Origin: Tissierellales bacterium
GTDB taxonomy: Bacteria; Bacillota; Clostridia; Tissierellales; Sedimentibacteraceae
Length of the DNA stretch: 64,000 nucleotides
Assembly: GCA_018433765.1 (NCBI GenBank)
Contig: JAHDQO010000003.1
Location: forward strand, 1 to 64,000
Direction of reading: 5' to 3'
This document shows, piece after piece, positions 34,122 through 43,638 of this stretch. Position numbers and translations under genes: made by a program. Positions within the stretch are counted from its first letter, which is position 1. The number at the start of each line of letters is the position of its first letter. The notes under the pieces were generated by a model. The model saw nothing but the letters and a program-made list of their open reading frames with translations. It made no database searches and was not told the DNA's origin.

Positions 34122-35597
34122 CTAATTAATTTTTTTAAATATATTTTTTAATAATATAGTTAAAAATATTATAGATATACATATGTAAATTGAGTATATT
34201 GCAGCTTTTACACTTACTGGGTACCACACAAAAATATACTGCCATGTTGATTGGTTAAATAGGAAATATGGTATAAAGTACAAAATACAGCTAATTATTA
34301 TGTATAAAATAGATAAAGTGATGACTTTAAAAATATTTTTCTTATTGTTTAGTTGAAAACATCTTTTTCTAATTGATATTTGTTTAAGCATTCTAATTAA
34401 AAAGAAGATAGTTAAGATAATAATAATAGCTGCAATAGAAATAATAATAATAGATATCTTATCAATGATTTTAATAAAAGCTATTACATCTATATTACTG
34501 TCTTTTCCTTGCACCATATTAAATATACCTTTAGCAATTTCTGATGTATAACATGATTTAATGTTGCATAATACAGCAACTCCTATTTTTTCTTGCGGTT
34601 TAAATATTATATATGATGAATAATTTGGGTTAGACCCGCTGTGAAAAATTTCGCTTCTGTTATTTATAAACCATCCATCTGCATAAGTTAAACCATCTCC
34701 AAAAGGCTGTATACTGCTATTAGGCATATGAGAATTTTTTATTAGTTTACTGTCAAAACTAGAAGTTTCTAATGCGTTCATCTGAATTTTAAGCCATTTA
34801 GCCATATCTTCAGCATTTGAAATAATATAACCTGCTGGTTTATTACCGCTGTATTGTGGAGCTTTGTAATATCGAGGCTTTGCAAATCCTAGCTTATATC
34901 CTTTAGCCATATTATCATTTTTAATTTTATCTTTATACATGTAGGTATTTCTTAAACCTATTGGTGTAAGAACATTTTCTTTAATATAATCTTCATATTT
35001 TTTTCCTGTTACTTGCTCAATAAGAAGACCTAGAACGTCATAATTTATTGTAGCGTATTGAAAATTATCTCCCGGATTACTAGTTAACTCTATACCTATT
35101 AACGTTCTTACAGTTTTCTCAATTGCATCTCTATCATTCGAAACTGGAATATTTACTATTGTAGAAGAAGGAACACCACTAGTATGATGTAAAAATTGTT
35201 CTATAGTAATTTGAACTTCTTTGTCATTATATTTCATTATTAACCACGGAATATATTTTGTTATAGGTTCATTAATATTAATCAATCCATCCTGCTCAAG
35301 CTTGAGAACCCCTAATGCTGTAAAAGCTTTACTGTTAGATCCTAATTCAAACAAAGTGTCAGAAGTAACTTTTTTATTTGATTGTAAATCAGCATATCCA
35401 AAACCTTTTTTTAGGATGGTTTTGTCATTTTGCACTATTACTACAGACATTCCCGGTATTTTTCCTTCATTCATCTGCTCATTAATAAAATTTTCAATTT
35501 CAGTCATATTTTTTACTTGAGCATAACTGTTTACAATAGATAATTGCATAATTAAAGTAATACAAAATATAATAAAAAATAATTTGTTTCTTTTCAT
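34122..35597 (-). CDS. Beta-lactamase-class C/serine hydrolase with membrane tail
   Basis: The 491-aa protein has a signal peptide and the penicillin-binding class C fold: the SxxK nucleophile motif in LFELGSNSKAFTALG and the third motif HSG in IFHSGSNPNY. The second motif, normally YxN, reads YAT in NFQYATINYDVLG, so the Asn is a Thr. The C-terminal ~110 residues hold about four hydrophobic segments, giving a membrane-anchored extracytoplasmic hydrolase. Relatives include D-aminopeptidases, esterases and peptidoglycan-linked enzymes. The start is ATG 35597, eight bases after GGAGG. It is divergent from a two-component system that may control it. Confidence 0.82.
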   Translation of the reverse strand: MKRNKLFFIIFCITLIMQLSIVNSYAQVKNMTEIENFINEQMNEGKIPGMSVVIVQNDKTILKKGFGYADLQSNKKVTSDTLFELGSNSKAFTALGVLKLEQDGLININEPITKYIPWLIMKYNDKEVQITIEQFLHHTSGVPSSTIVNIPVSNDRDAIEKTVRTLIGIELTSNPGDNFQYATINYDVLGLLIEQVTGKKYEDYIKENVLTPIGLRNTYMYKDKIKNDNMAKGYKLGFAKPRYYKAPQYSGNKPAGYIISNAEDMAKWLKIQMNALETSSFDSKLIKNSHMPNSSIQPFGDGLTYADGWFINNRSEIFHSGSNPNYSSYIIFKPQEKIGVAVLCNIKSCYTSEIAKGIFNMVQGKDSNIDVIAFIKIIDKISIIIISIAAIIIILTIFFLIRMLKQISIRKRCFQLNNKKNIFKVITLSILYIIISCILYFIPYFLFNQSTWQYIFVWYPVSVKAAIYSIYICISIIFLTILLKNIFKKIN

Positions 35598-35679
35598 AAT
35601 CATTACCTCCAATAAAAATTGATTTTGCTAAGAAAGTATATCAATGCTTTCTTACATAAACCAAACATTAACCTTAACT

Positions 35680-35705
35680 AATCCTTAAATTTAATTTGAA
35701 GGATT
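35680..35705. promoter_or_regulatory. Inverted repeat between divergent genes
   Basis: AATCCTT-N12-AAGGATT in the 204-bp gap between the hydrolase and the two-component genes. Several TTAA steps (TTAACCTTAACTAATCC) precede it. It may be a response-regulator site, or a hairpin with the T-rich run that follows. Confidence 0.35.
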
Positions 35706-35801
35706 GATTTTTATTATGTTTTGTTGTTAAAATTGTAGTAAGATTACTAACGTAAAGTAATTTCAATTACTAACTACAATCTTATTAAAGGGAGTTATGA
35801 G

Positions 35802-36527
35802 ATGTCAAGTAGAATATTAATGATAGATGATGAAGAAGCAATACTTACTCTTTTATACACAGTATTTAAAAAAGAAGGTTTTGAAAATGTTAAGACAGTA
35901 AATGACAGTATAACTTCTATAGAAGTATGCAGAGAATATAATCCTGATATAATTATTCTAGACATAATGATGCCAAAAAAAAATGGATTTGAAGTAATGA
36001 AAGAAATAAGGAAATTTTCTATTGCTCCAGTTTTACTTTTATCTGCAAAAAGTGAAGAGACAGACAAATTATTAGGTTTAGGGCTGGGTGCTGATGACTA
36101 TATAACAAAGCCTTTTTCAACAAAAGAAGTAGTATATAGAGTTAAGGCACATCTTAGAAGAATAGAACGTATAAAGAATTCTTTGAATCCTAATAAAAAT
36201 ATAATAAAAACAAAAGATTTTACAATTAATTTTAATGAAGGTAAGATAGAGAGAAACGGTCGAGATTATATATTAAGAGCTAAAGAATTAAGGCTTTTAA
36301 AACTATTAATTAATAATGCAAATATAATAATAACTAAAGAACAGATTGTTCAAAAGGTTTGGGATGATGTTTATATAGGATATGAAAACACACTTATGGT
36401 GCATATTAGGAGATTACGTCAAAAGCTCGAAGAAATTCCTTCTAGTCCTAAATATCTTATTACTGTAAAAGGAATTGGATATAAATTTCAAATAGATATA
36501 AATTGTCTAGATAAGGACGAGTATTAA
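35802..36527 (+). CDS. OmpR/PhoB-family response regulator
   Basis: The 241-aa protein has a receiver domain with the acidic pair IDDEE (residues 8-12), phospho-acceptor Asp54 in IIILDIMMPKKNG, Ser/Thr in LLLSAK and Lys in YITKPFS. The C-terminal winged helix is of OmpR type (LRAKELRLLKLLINN; NTLMVHIRRLRQKLEE; GIGYKFQ). The start is ATG 35802 with GGGAG upstream. The histidine kinase gene begins at the base after its stop, so both are made together. Target genes are unknown; the divergent serine hydrolase is one candidate. Confidence 0.94.
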   Translation: MSSRILMIDDEEAILTLLYTVFKKEGFENVKTVNDSITSIEVCREYNPDIIILDIMMPKKNGFEVMKEIRKFSIAPVLLLSAKSEETDKLLGLGLGADDYITKPFSTKEVVYRVKAHLRRIERIKNSLNPNKNIIKTKDFTINFNEGKIERNGRDYILRAKELRLLKLLINNANIIITKEQIVQKVWDDVYIGYENTLMVHIRRLRQKLEEIPSSPKYLITVKGIGYKFQIDINCLDKDEY

Positions 36528-37928
36528 ATGAAAGAAAAAAAATTACCATACATTAAGATATCTTCTATATTTGCTAAGAGTGCAATAATATTATTTATAT
36601 TAATAATTTTAATAAATTTAGTTCTAATAGAAGGAACTTTCAAGAAAAATTCTGAGCTTGGTATAGATAAGTATAGTGAAAAGATTGATGAATCAATTAA
36701 ATACAAAGACGATTCTATGTATTTAACAGATGAAGGAAAAGAACTGCTTAGAAAAAATAATTTATGGTTTCAAATGGTGGATAACTCTTTAAATGAGGTG
36801 TTATCTTATAACAAGCCAGCAGAAGTGCCCAGCAGTTACAGTCCAATTGAATTTGTACATCATTATAAATATGATATTGCAGATAGTTCAGTTTTTATAT
36901 TTGAGAAAAAAATAATGGGAGAAGATTATTCCTATTTTTTAGGATTTCCAATTGAAGTAGTAAGTAAATATAATATTCAATACGATTCATCAAAAGTTAA
37001 AAAGTTTTTAAATGGAAACTTCATTTATATCTTAGTAATAAATCTGATTATTATTATACTATTTAGCTATTTTTATTTTTCTAGAAAAATAGGTCATCCT
37101 TTACAAAAGGTTATAGACTCTATAATACTAATATCAAAGGGAAATTATAACATTAAGATACAAGAAAAAGGTTTATATAAAGAAATATTTAGAAGTATAA
37201 ATGAATTAACTACAAAATTAAAGAAAAGTAAAACTGAAAAAGAGTTATTAGATAAATCTAGGGAAAAATGGACTTCATATATTAGTCATGATTTAAAGAC
37301 ACCTCTTTCATCAATTAAAGGTTTTGCAGAAATAATGAAAGAAGATGATTACAGTTTTACAGATAATGAAATAAAACAGTATTCATCTATAATGTATGAT
37401 AAAGCTGTGTATATGGAAGATTTAATAGAAGATTTAAATTTAATTCAGAAGTTAAAGAATAGCGTAATTCCTTTAAATATTGAAAAAGTCAATATAATTA
37501 ATTTTATTAAAGAATTAAAAAAAGAAATTTTACTGAATCCAAACTATATAGATAGAGATATTAATATTATTAGTTGTAATAATGATATATTTATTAATGT
37601 AGATACTAAATTATTAAAGCGGGCACTTTCAAACTTTATAATTAACTTTTTAATTTATAATGATAGTGAAACAAATATATTTATTGAAATAAAAGAAGTT
37701 AATAAAGCTATAGAGATTATAATAAAAGATAATGGAAGAGGTATAAATCAACAAGAACTGCCATTTATTTTTGAACAATATTATAGAGGTACAAATACAA
37801 AAACTAATCCAAAAGGTTCAGGGCTTGGAATGGCAATAGCATATGAAATAGTTAAACTGCATAAGGGAGAATGTATTATACTAAGTCAACTTGGTGTGGG
37901 AACTAAATTAATAATTAAATTGTCTTGA
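36528..37928 (+). CDS. Sensor histidine kinase
   Basis: The 466-aa protein has a membrane segment near residues 14-34, an extracytoplasmic domain of about 125 residues, a second segment (about 162-186, IYILVINLIIIILFSYFYF), a HAMP linker, the phospho-acceptor His254 in YISHDLKTPLSSIKGF and an HATPase domain (N-box NFIINF, G1 DNGRGI, F-box FEQYYRG, G2 GSGLGMAIA). It is the cognate kinase of the preceding regulator. The sensor domain has no recognised fold. An ATG directly follows the regulator's TAA. Confidence 0.93.
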   Translation: MKEKKLPYIKISSIFAKSAIILFILIILINLVLIEGTFKKNSELGIDKYSEKIDESIKYKDDSMYLTDEGKELLRKNNLWFQMVDNSLNEVLSYNKPAEVPSSYSPIEFVHHYKYDIADSSVFIFEKKIMGEDYSYFLGFPIEVVSKYNIQYDSSKVKKFLNGNFIYILVINLIIIILFSYFYFSRKIGHPLQKVIDSIILISKGNYNIKIQEKGLYKEIFRSINELTTKLKKSKTEKELLDKSREKWTSYISHDLKTPLSSIKGFAEIMKEDDYSFTDNEIKQYSSIMYDKAVYMEDLIEDLNLIQKLKNSVIPLNIEKVNIINFIKELKKEILLNPNYIDRDINIISCNNDIFINVDTKLLKRALSNFIINFLIYNDSETNIFIEIKEVNKAIEIIIKDNGRGINQQELPFIFEQYYRGTNTKTNPKGSGLGMAIAYEIVKLHKGECIILSQLGVGTKLIIKLS

Positions 37929-37933
37929 AATTA

Positions 37934-37961
37934 TTGACATTATAATAAAATGTTATATAAT
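37934..37961 (+). promoter_or_regulatory. Promoter of htpG
   Basis: TTGACA (37934-37939), 16 bases, TATAAT (37956-37961); the start point would fall at the left arm of the CIRCE element. Confidence 0.75.
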
Positions 37962-37966
37962 AATTA

Positions 37967-37993
37967 TTAGCACTCGAAGGTTGAGAGTGCTAA
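37967..37993 (+). promoter_or_regulatory. CIRCE element (HrcA operator)
   Basis: TTAGCACTC-N9-GAGTGCTAA matches the CIRCE consensus exactly in both 9-base arms and the spacer length. It sits at the transcription start of htpG, so HrcA should repress the gene and release it on heat or protein-folding stress. Confidence 0.95.
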
Positions 37994-38032
37994 TAATTAT
38001 TTTTTATTTTATAAACGAAAGGAGAAATTAAA

Positions 38033-39913
38033 TTGGCAAAGAAAAAGTTTAAAGCAGAATCTAAAAGATTATTGGATATGATGATTAATTCAATCTATAC
38101 TCATAAGGAAATATTTTTAAGAGAGTTAATATCTAATGCTAGTGATGCTATTGACAAAATATATTATAAAGAATTAACTGACGATTCCTTAACTTTTGAT
38201 AAGGAAAAATACTATATAAAAATAAGTTCTGATAAAGAAAATAGAACATTAAAAGTTTGTGATGCTGGTATGGGTATGACAAAAGAAGAACTTGAGAATA
38301 ATCTAGGAATAATTGCTAAAAGTGGTTCATTGGCATTTAAAAAAGAAAATGAGATGAAAGATGGACATGACATCATTGGACAATTTGGTGTTGGATTTTA
38401 TTCAGCATTCATGGTGTCTGAAGTAGTTACTGTTGTTAGTAAGGCTTTAGGAAGTGATGAGGCTTACAAATGGGAATCAAAAGGTGCAGAAGGTTATACT
38501 ATTGAGCAGTGTGAAAAAGATTCAGTTGGTACAGATATAATCTTAAAAATCAAAGAAAATACAGAAGATGAAAAATATGATGAATTTTTAGATGAATATA
38601 GATTAAAAGCTATAATTAAAAAATATTCTGATTTTATTAGATATCCAATAAGAATGAATGTAACAGAAAGCAAACTTAAAGAAGGAACAGAAGACGAATA
38701 CGAAGATTTCACTGAAGAAAAAACTATAAATAGTATGGTTCCAATTTGGAGAAAGAATAAAATGGAACTTAAAACTGAGGACTATGAAAATTTCTACTCA
38801 GATAAACGTTATGGTTTTGACAAACCTTTAAAACATATACATATAAGTGCTGATGGTCTTGTTAGATACAATGCTATTCTTTTTATACCAGAGAATATTC
38901 CTTTTGACTATTATTCTAAAGAATTTGAGAAAGGTTTGGAACTGTATTCAAACGGTGTATTAATAATGAATAAGTGTTCAGACTTACTTCCAGATTATTT
39001 TAGTTTTGTTAAAGGAATGGTTGATTCAGAAGACTTGTCTCTTAATATTTCAAGAGAAATGTTACAGCACGATAGACAGTTAAAACTTATTGCAAAAAAT
39101 ATTAAAACTAAAATCAAGAATGAGTTACTCAGCATGTTAAAACATGAGAGAGATGAATATGATAAATTCTATGAAGCTTTTGGAAGACAGTTGAAATATG
39201 GAGTATATGATAAGTTTGGAAGCAATAAAGAAATGCTTCAAGAGTTATTGATGTTCTATTCATCTAAAGAAAAGAAAATGGTTACTTTGGACGAGTATAT
39301 TAATAGAATGCCTGAAGAACAGAAATATATATATTATGCTGCAGGGGAATCAGTAGACAGAATTGAAAAACTTCCACAGATAGAATTAGTATCAGATAAA
39401 GGATATGAAATATTATATTTTACTGATGATATAGATGAATTTGCAATAAAAATGCTGATGAAATATAAAGAAAAAGAATTCAAATCTGTTTCTAGCGGTG
39501 ACTTGGGAATAGAATCTGAAGAAAATAAAGATGATAATAAAGCAGAAAATAAAGAAGATAAAGAATTATTTGAAAAAATGAAAAATATTTTAACAGGTAA
39601 AGTTAAAGATGTTCGAGTTTCAAAAAGATTAAAAAATCATCCTGTATGTCTAGCAAATGAAGGTGAAGTATCTATTGAAATGGAAAAAATACTTAACACA
39701 ATGCCTAATAATCAAAATATACAAGCTGATAAAATATTAGAAATCAATGTTAATCATGAAGTATTCAAGTCATTAAAAGAAGCTTATGAAAAAGATGAAG
39801 AAAAATTAAATCTATATACAAGCTTATTATACGACCAAGCATTGCTTATTGAAGGATTGCCAATTAATGATCCTGTTGAATTTTCAAATAACATATGTAA
39901 AATTATGAGCTAA
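38033..39913 (+). CDS. htpG: Chaperone protein HtpG (Hsp90)
   Basis: The 626-aa protein has the GHKL ATPase N-domain of Hsp90: [18 protein letters not shown] (metal/ATP Asn), [24 protein letters not shown] and [14 protein letters not shown]. The middle domain contains [21 protein letters not shown], including the conserved SREMLQ with its catalytic Arg nearby. The C-terminal dimerisation domain follows an acidic, Asn/Lys-rich linker (about residues 498-518). The start is TTG 38033, eight bases after AAAGGAG. It is monocistronic under a sigma-A promoter overlapped by CIRCE. In Bacillus subtilis htpG is not in the HrcA regulon. Confidence 0.97.
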   Translation: MAKKKFKAESKRLLDMMINSIYTHKEIFLRELISNASDAIDKIYYKELTDDSLTFDKEKYYIKISSDKENRTLKVCDAGMGMTKEELENNLGIIAKSGSLAFKKENEMKDGHDIIGQFGVGFYSAFMVSEVVTVVSKALGSDEAYKWESKGAEGYTIEQCEKDSVGTDIILKIKENTEDEKYDEFLDEYRLKAIIKKYSDFIRYPIRMNVTESKLKEGTEDEYEDFTEEKTINSMVPIWRKNKMELKTEDYENFYSDKRYGFDKPLKHIHISADGLVRYNAILFIPENIPFDYYSKEFEKGLELYSNGVLIMNKCSDLLPDYFSFVKGMVDSEDLSLNISREMLQHDRQLKLIAKNIKTKIKNELLSMLKHERDEYDKFYEAFGRQLKYGVYDKFGSNKEMLQELLMFYSSKEKKMVTLDEYINRMPEEQKYIYYAAGESVDRIEKLPQIELVSDKGYEILYFTDDIDEFAIKMLMKYKEKEFKSVSSGDLGIESEENKDDNKAENKEDKELFEKMKNILTGKVKDVRVSKRLKNHPVCLANEGEVSIEMEKILNTMPNNQNIQADKILEINVNHEVFKSLKEAYEKDEEKLNLYTSLLYDQALLIEGLPINDPVEFSNNICKIMS

Positions 39914-40071
39914 AAAGATTACTTTATGTGTTGAATCTATTAATGTGCAATTTTTTATTGTGCTCATTGTTTTGTCTTACTAAAGAAAAGTTATGAATCT
40001 ATTTAAAAATAAATAATGTGTAGTATAATGTACATGTAAGTAAAATATAAACAAATTTAGGAGGAGTTAAA

Positions 40072-40569
40072 ATGGAGAAAAAGGTAACAAATTATGCTAG
40101 TTGTCTTAATTCAATGCCAAACATTTTAGTTTCATGCAGAGATAAAGAGGGACATGATAATGCTTTAGCTGTAGGATACGCATGTAATTGCAGTTATGAT
40201 CCACCTATGGTTATGGTTGGAATAGTTCCAAGCAGGTACTCCTATCACATGATAAAAGAAACAGGAGTCTTTGTTGTTAACTTAGTTTCTGAAGAATTAA
40301 AGAAAGAATATGAATATCTTGGCAGCCACAGCGGACGTGATGAAGATAAATTAAAAAAATTGGGAATGAAAAAAGGAGAAGGAGTAAAAGTAAATGCACC
40401 TATTCTTTTAGATTGTCCTGTTAGTATTGAATGTACAATTGTAGACTCAATTAAAACTGGTTCTCATGAGATGTTTGTTGGAAAAGTTGAATACATACAT
40501 GCAAAAGAAGAACTTATTGATGAATACGGAAGTGTTGATTATTCTAAGATTAACTTTATAAAATTTTAG
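40072..40569 (+). CDS. Flavin reductase-like (FMN-binding split barrel) protein
   Basis: The 165-aa protein matches the flavin_reduct/DIM6-NTAB family: an N-terminal PNILVSCRDKEGHDNALAVG (FMN-phosphate loop), PPMVMVGIVPSRYSYHMI and FVVNLVSEELKKEYEYLG, with a C-terminal VGKVEYIHA. Small anaerobe members (flavoredoxin-like) bind FMN and serve as electron carriers or NAD(P)H:flavin reductases; partners are not shown here. The start is ATG 40072 with AGGAGGAG upstream. A TATAAT at 40024-40029 may be its -10. Confidence 0.88.
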   Translation: MEKKVTNYASCLNSMPNILVSCRDKEGHDNALAVGYACNCSYDPPMVMVGIVPSRYSYHMIKETGVFVVNLVSEELKKEYEYLGSHSGRDEDKLKKLGMKKGEGVKVNAPILLDCPVSIECTIVDSIKTGSHEMFVGKVEYIHAKEELIDEYGSVDYSKINFIKF

Positions 40570-40589
40570 CCGTAATAGCATAAATAGTG

Positions 40590-40613
40590 GCAGGCTGTTT
40601 TATTGCAGCCTGC
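40590..40613 (+). terminator. Hairpin after the flavin-reductase gene
   Basis: GCAGGCTG-N8-CAGCCTGC, a perfect 8-bp G+C-rich stem; the T run after it is weak. Confidence 0.6.
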
Positions 40614-40626
40614 TGTACTTTAAATA

Positions 40627-40809
40627 TTACATTGCCCACATTCCACCTTTAAATACGTATTCTTGTGTGCCATTAGAAAATTCACCAATTATATCTAGCT
40701 TATCAGAACCAATCATGAAATCTAAGTGAATTTTACTATAGTTTAAACCCATTTTGTCCATTTTGCCTTCACCACCTTCAAAACACATTGGAAAACCATT
40801 CCCAAGAGC
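40627..40809 (-). pseudogene. C-terminal remnant of an M29-family aminopeptidase
   Basis: About 60 codons are open on the minus strand with no start and an in-frame TAA (40810-40812) just upstream. The peptide contains NGFPMCFEGGEG and HLDFMIGSDKLDIIG, matching the C-terminal metal-site region of thermophilic M29 aminopeptidases (AmpS; the H-x-D-F-M-I-G-S motif), and ends properly at TAA 40627-40629. The other ~350 residues are gone. It is a deletion relic. The rest of the 40570-41019 gap holds a terminator and the next promoter. Confidence 0.7.
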
Positions 40810-40916
40810 TTAGGTGACATGATGCATTTTCATCATATAGCGTGTCATAAAATATTGTATTAAGCTTATATAAAATAGTATTTTTCTATATATACAATTT
40901 TGTGTTAAAATATATT

Positions 40917-40945
40917 TGACATTTTGTTAAAACATTTATACTATG
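40917..40945 (+). promoter_or_regulatory. Promoter of the yjbQ-like gene
   Basis: TTGACA, 17 bases, TACTAT. Confidence 0.55.
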
Positions 40946-41019
40946 TCAGTATACACTAAAATATATTTTGAATATAAAAATAATGTGTAATAATTTTTGG
41001 TTAATAGAGGTGAAAGAAA

Positions 41020-41436
41020 TTGAATTCTTATAAAAAAGAACTATGGTTTAATACTGATACTAGAAGAGCTTATATAAATATTACTCCAAAAATAAAAGAA
41101 TGTTTAAAGGAAAGCGGCATTAGAGAAGGTTTATTGTTGTGTAATGCAATGCATATAACATCAAGTATATTTATTAATGATGATGAGTCAGGATTACATA
41201 TAGATTTCGAACGTTTTTTAGAAAAATTAGCTCCAGAAAAACCCTATGAACAATATGAACATAATGGTTTCGAGGATAATGCAGATGCGCATTTAAAGAG
41301 GACAGTAATGGGAAGGGAAGTTGTTGTGGGTGTAACAGATGGAAAGTTAGACTTTGGACCTTGGGAGCAGATTTTTTATGGAGAGTTTGATGGAAAAAGA
41401 AATAAAAGAGTTTTAGTAAAAATAATAGGAGAGTAG
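41020..41436 (+). CDS. YjbQ/UPF0047 family protein
   Basis: The 138-aa protein has the UPF0047 core: [19 protein letters not shown], then [38 protein letters not shown] in pieces that match the family's conserved H-x-K and G-x-W-Q elements, with a C-terminal [10 protein letters not shown]. Family members (E. coli YjbQ) have weak thiamin-phosphate synthase activity; the true role is unsettled. The start is TTG 41020 after GAGGTG. It is monocistronic. Confidence 0.9.
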   Translation: MNSYKKELWFNTDTRRAYINITPKIKECLKESGIREGLLLCNAMHITSSIFINDDESGLHIDFERFLEKLAPEKPYEQYEHNGFEDNADAHLKRTVMGREVVVGVTDGKLDFGPWEQIFYGEFDGKRNKRVLVKIIGE

Positions 41437-41546
41437 ATTTTTATAAGGGACAAGTTAATATTACAATAAGCTTTCTCCCGAGTATATACATAATTAAATA
41501 TAAAAGATAGTCCCAGAATCTTCTCAAAATAGAGAAGGTGGTTTAA

Positions 41547-42611
41547 ATTAAAAAAAATAATAACTTTCAGTTAGAGAATAAAATTTTTAAAATTATTTTA
41601 GCAGCTGCTATTATCTTATCTTATGTTTGTGTTATTGGAAATATTATAAGTGGGTTTCCTTTTCAAGTTAATATTAAGTGGATATTATTAATTGTTGTGT
41701 CTATAATTCTATCTCGAGCTATTAAACTAAATATAAGCTTAAAATATATTCAGTTAATTTTTTTTCTTTTTATAATTCTTATTCTAATTCCCTATGGTTG
41801 GATTAATTCAGGTGGAAGCTCTAACAATACTATTGCATATGTTTTCTTGACAGTAATTTGTATAACATATTTTTTTCAAGGTAAAACAAGGAGTGTACTT
41901 GTATATTTGTTAGTTTCTATTTTTGTAGCATTATATGTTCTAGAATATAATTATCCTCAACTTATTATGGTTTATGACCCGAAATCGCAATTTTTTGACA
42001 GGTTAATACAAATACCCCTTACTTTAATAGCTAGTTATATGCTGCTAAAACAATTTGCAGATGCATACTTAACCGAAAAGAAGAAAAACGATCAATATAG
42101 TGAAGAGTTAATAAGAATAAATAAGGAGTTAGAACTACTGGCAACTATAGATGAATTATCAGATACTTATAATAGAAGAACATATAATCTTAGGCTAAAA
42201 GAAGTTTTAGAGCAAAGTAAAATTAATAATGATATATATATAATTCTTTTTGATATAGATTATTTTAAAGAGATAAACGATAATTATGGACATATTGTTG
42301 GTGATGAGATTATTTATCAAATAGGAAGAATGATGAAGGAAATAATGCCTAAGAGTAGCTTTATATCTAGATGGGGTGGAGATGAATTTGCTATTATTTT
42401 TTATGGAAGATTGGAACAATTGAAAAAGTACGTAATACAGCTTCAGAAAGAAATTAGTGATTTACAACTATATGATAATCTCAATGTAACACTAAGTATT
42501 GGAATAACAAAAATTAAAAAAAATGATTGTAATAAAGATGTATTTAAAAGAGTTGATGAAGCTTTATATAAATCAAAAGAAAAAGGAAGGAATCAATATT
42601 ATATAATATAA
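41547..42611 (+). CDS. Membrane-bound diguanylate cyclase (GGDEF), apparent ATT start
   Basis: The C-terminal ~165 residues form a GGDEF domain: LATIDELSDTYNRRTYNLRL, LFDIDYFKEINDNYGHIVGD, the intact active-site motif SRWGGDEFAIIF and KSKEKGRNQYY. No RxxD inhibitory site precedes it. About six membrane helices form the N-terminal sensor. The first standard codon, GTG 41697, would cut the first helix in half and has no ribosome site. The frame is open back to 41547, encoding LENKIFKIILAAAIILSYVC and GNIISGFPFQVNIKW, typical for this sensor type. ATT 41547 lies six bases after GAAGGTGG. I therefore propose an AUU start. An SD-covering hairpin (41520-41537) precedes it. Confidence 0.75.
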   Translation: MKKNNNFQLENKIFKIILAAAIILSYVCVIGNIISGFPFQVNIKWILLIVVSIILSRAIKLNISLKYIQLIFFLFIILILIPYGWINSGGSSNNTIAYVFLTVICITYFFQGKTRSVLVYLLVSIFVALYVLEYNYPQLIMVYDPKSQFFDRLIQIPLTLIASYMLLKQFADAYLTEKKKNDQYSEELIRINKELELLATIDELSDTYNRRTYNLRLKEVLEQSKINNDIYIILFDIDYFKEINDNYGHIVGDEIIYQIGRMMKEIMPKSSFISRWGGDEFAIIFYGRLEQLKKYVIQLQKEISDLQLYDNLNVTLSIGITKIKKNDCNKDVFKRVDEALYKSKEKGRNQYYII

Positions 42612-42680
42612 AGATACTATACTAATTTTGAGCAAAAAACCTTCCCTAATTTGACATTAAGTACTGTTGTAAAATATATT

Positions 42681-43355
42681 TTAAATAACTTTTACTTCAC
42701 AAAAGAGACTAGATTTATCAATTTCAATAATATTAGGTAATATATTAAAGTTATTAGCTAATATTGTGAATTGATCAGGAGTGAAAGTAGTAGCTTTAAA
42801 TTTATCTTTACAAATAATTTCACCATTTTTTGTTTTGTCATAATCAATTTCTCCAACAAGACCCTCTTCAGCTTGCATTTCAAACCACTTCAATCTTTCT
42901 ACCCAGAATTTATCTGAATATGTAGAGAAAAGAACTAGTCCTCCTTTTTTTGTTATATCAAGACATTCTTTAAAAAGAATTTTAGGCGGAATATTAAAAG
43001 CAGAAATTCCATTTTGTGCGACTATTACAACATCAAAAACTTGTATTCCAAAATCAATATGTGAAGCATCCATTTGATAAAGTTCTACATTTTTATAATC
43101 TTTCAAATATTCTTTAGCAAATCTAATATTTTCTGAAGAAATATCAATTCCAACAGCTTTTTTTGCTTTTGATAATAGTCTTTTCATTATTCGTCCATAG
43201 CCACAGCCAATTTCAAGAACAGTATCTGTAGATTTAATATTTTTGAGAATATGTTCAATTTCAGCCTCTAAATATTGGTTCAATCGTGGTGAAGCAATTT
43301 CATATGCTCTTTTTAATCTTTCAGCAGATAAGTTTTCAGAATAATAATTACCCAT
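42681..43355 (-). CDS. Class I SAM-dependent methyltransferase
   Basis: The 224-aa protein has the Rossmann methyltransferase motifs: I VLEIGCGYGRIMKRL, post-I AVGIDIS, II with FDVVIVAQNG, and III LDITKKGGLVLFSTYS. The substrate cannot be told from sequence. I start at ATG 43355, six bases after AGGAGG; the in-frame extension to 43436 has no ribosome site and reads through the leader. It is monocistronic; a palindromic repeat element lies just upstream (43436-43638). Confidence 0.85.
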   Translation of the reverse strand: MGNYYSENLSAERLKRAYEIASPRLNQYLEAEIEHILKNIKSTDTVLEIGCGYGRIMKRLLSKAKKAVGIDISSENIRFAKEYLKDYKNVELYQMDASHIDFGIQVFDVVIVAQNGISAFNIPPKILFKECLDITKKGGLVLFSTYSDKFWVERLKWFEMQAEEGLVGEIDYDKTKNGEIICKDKFKATTFTPDQFTILANNFNILPNIIEIDKSSLFCEVKVI

Positions 43356-43435
43356 AAATCCTCCTGTTTTTTGAATTGTTAAATTAACAATTACTGTTTG
43401 AATAAATTTGAAGATATGACAAGTTAATCTTTGCA

Positions 43436-43638
43436 AATGTTATAATAAAATTATAACATTTAGGCTATTGACAAACCCGTAATTTCATCGTTGTTGCCTC
43501 AATCGAGAATGCTCACGTATTTCTATATACGCTCCGCTTACTCTCTTTCGGCACGCCTCGAACTTCGAGTTTCTCAAAAGCCTATCATCTTGTTGACTTT
43601 GTCAACAAGATGAATGTTATAATAAAATTATAACATTT
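43436..43638. repeat. 151-bp intergenic element between two 26-bp palindromic direct repeats
   Basis: The palindrome AATGTTATAA-TAAAA-TTATAACATT occurs at 43436-43460 and again at 43613-43637, with one more T shared to the right. Between them, 43462-43612 is markedly richer in G and C than its surroundings, codes for nothing, and ends in a perfect 12-bp hairpin CATCTTGTTGAC-TTT-GTCAACAAGATG (43586-43612). The layout is that of a short inserted repeat with duplicated flanks. No transposase is present. In the rest of the 43356-43990 gap I see only the next gene's promoter and an AT-rich leader. Confidence 0.6.

Noticed and set aside
43462-43612. CRISPR repeat unit
   Set aside because: Only two flanking copies separated by a single 151-bp stretch, no array and no cas genes; it fits a small repeat element better.
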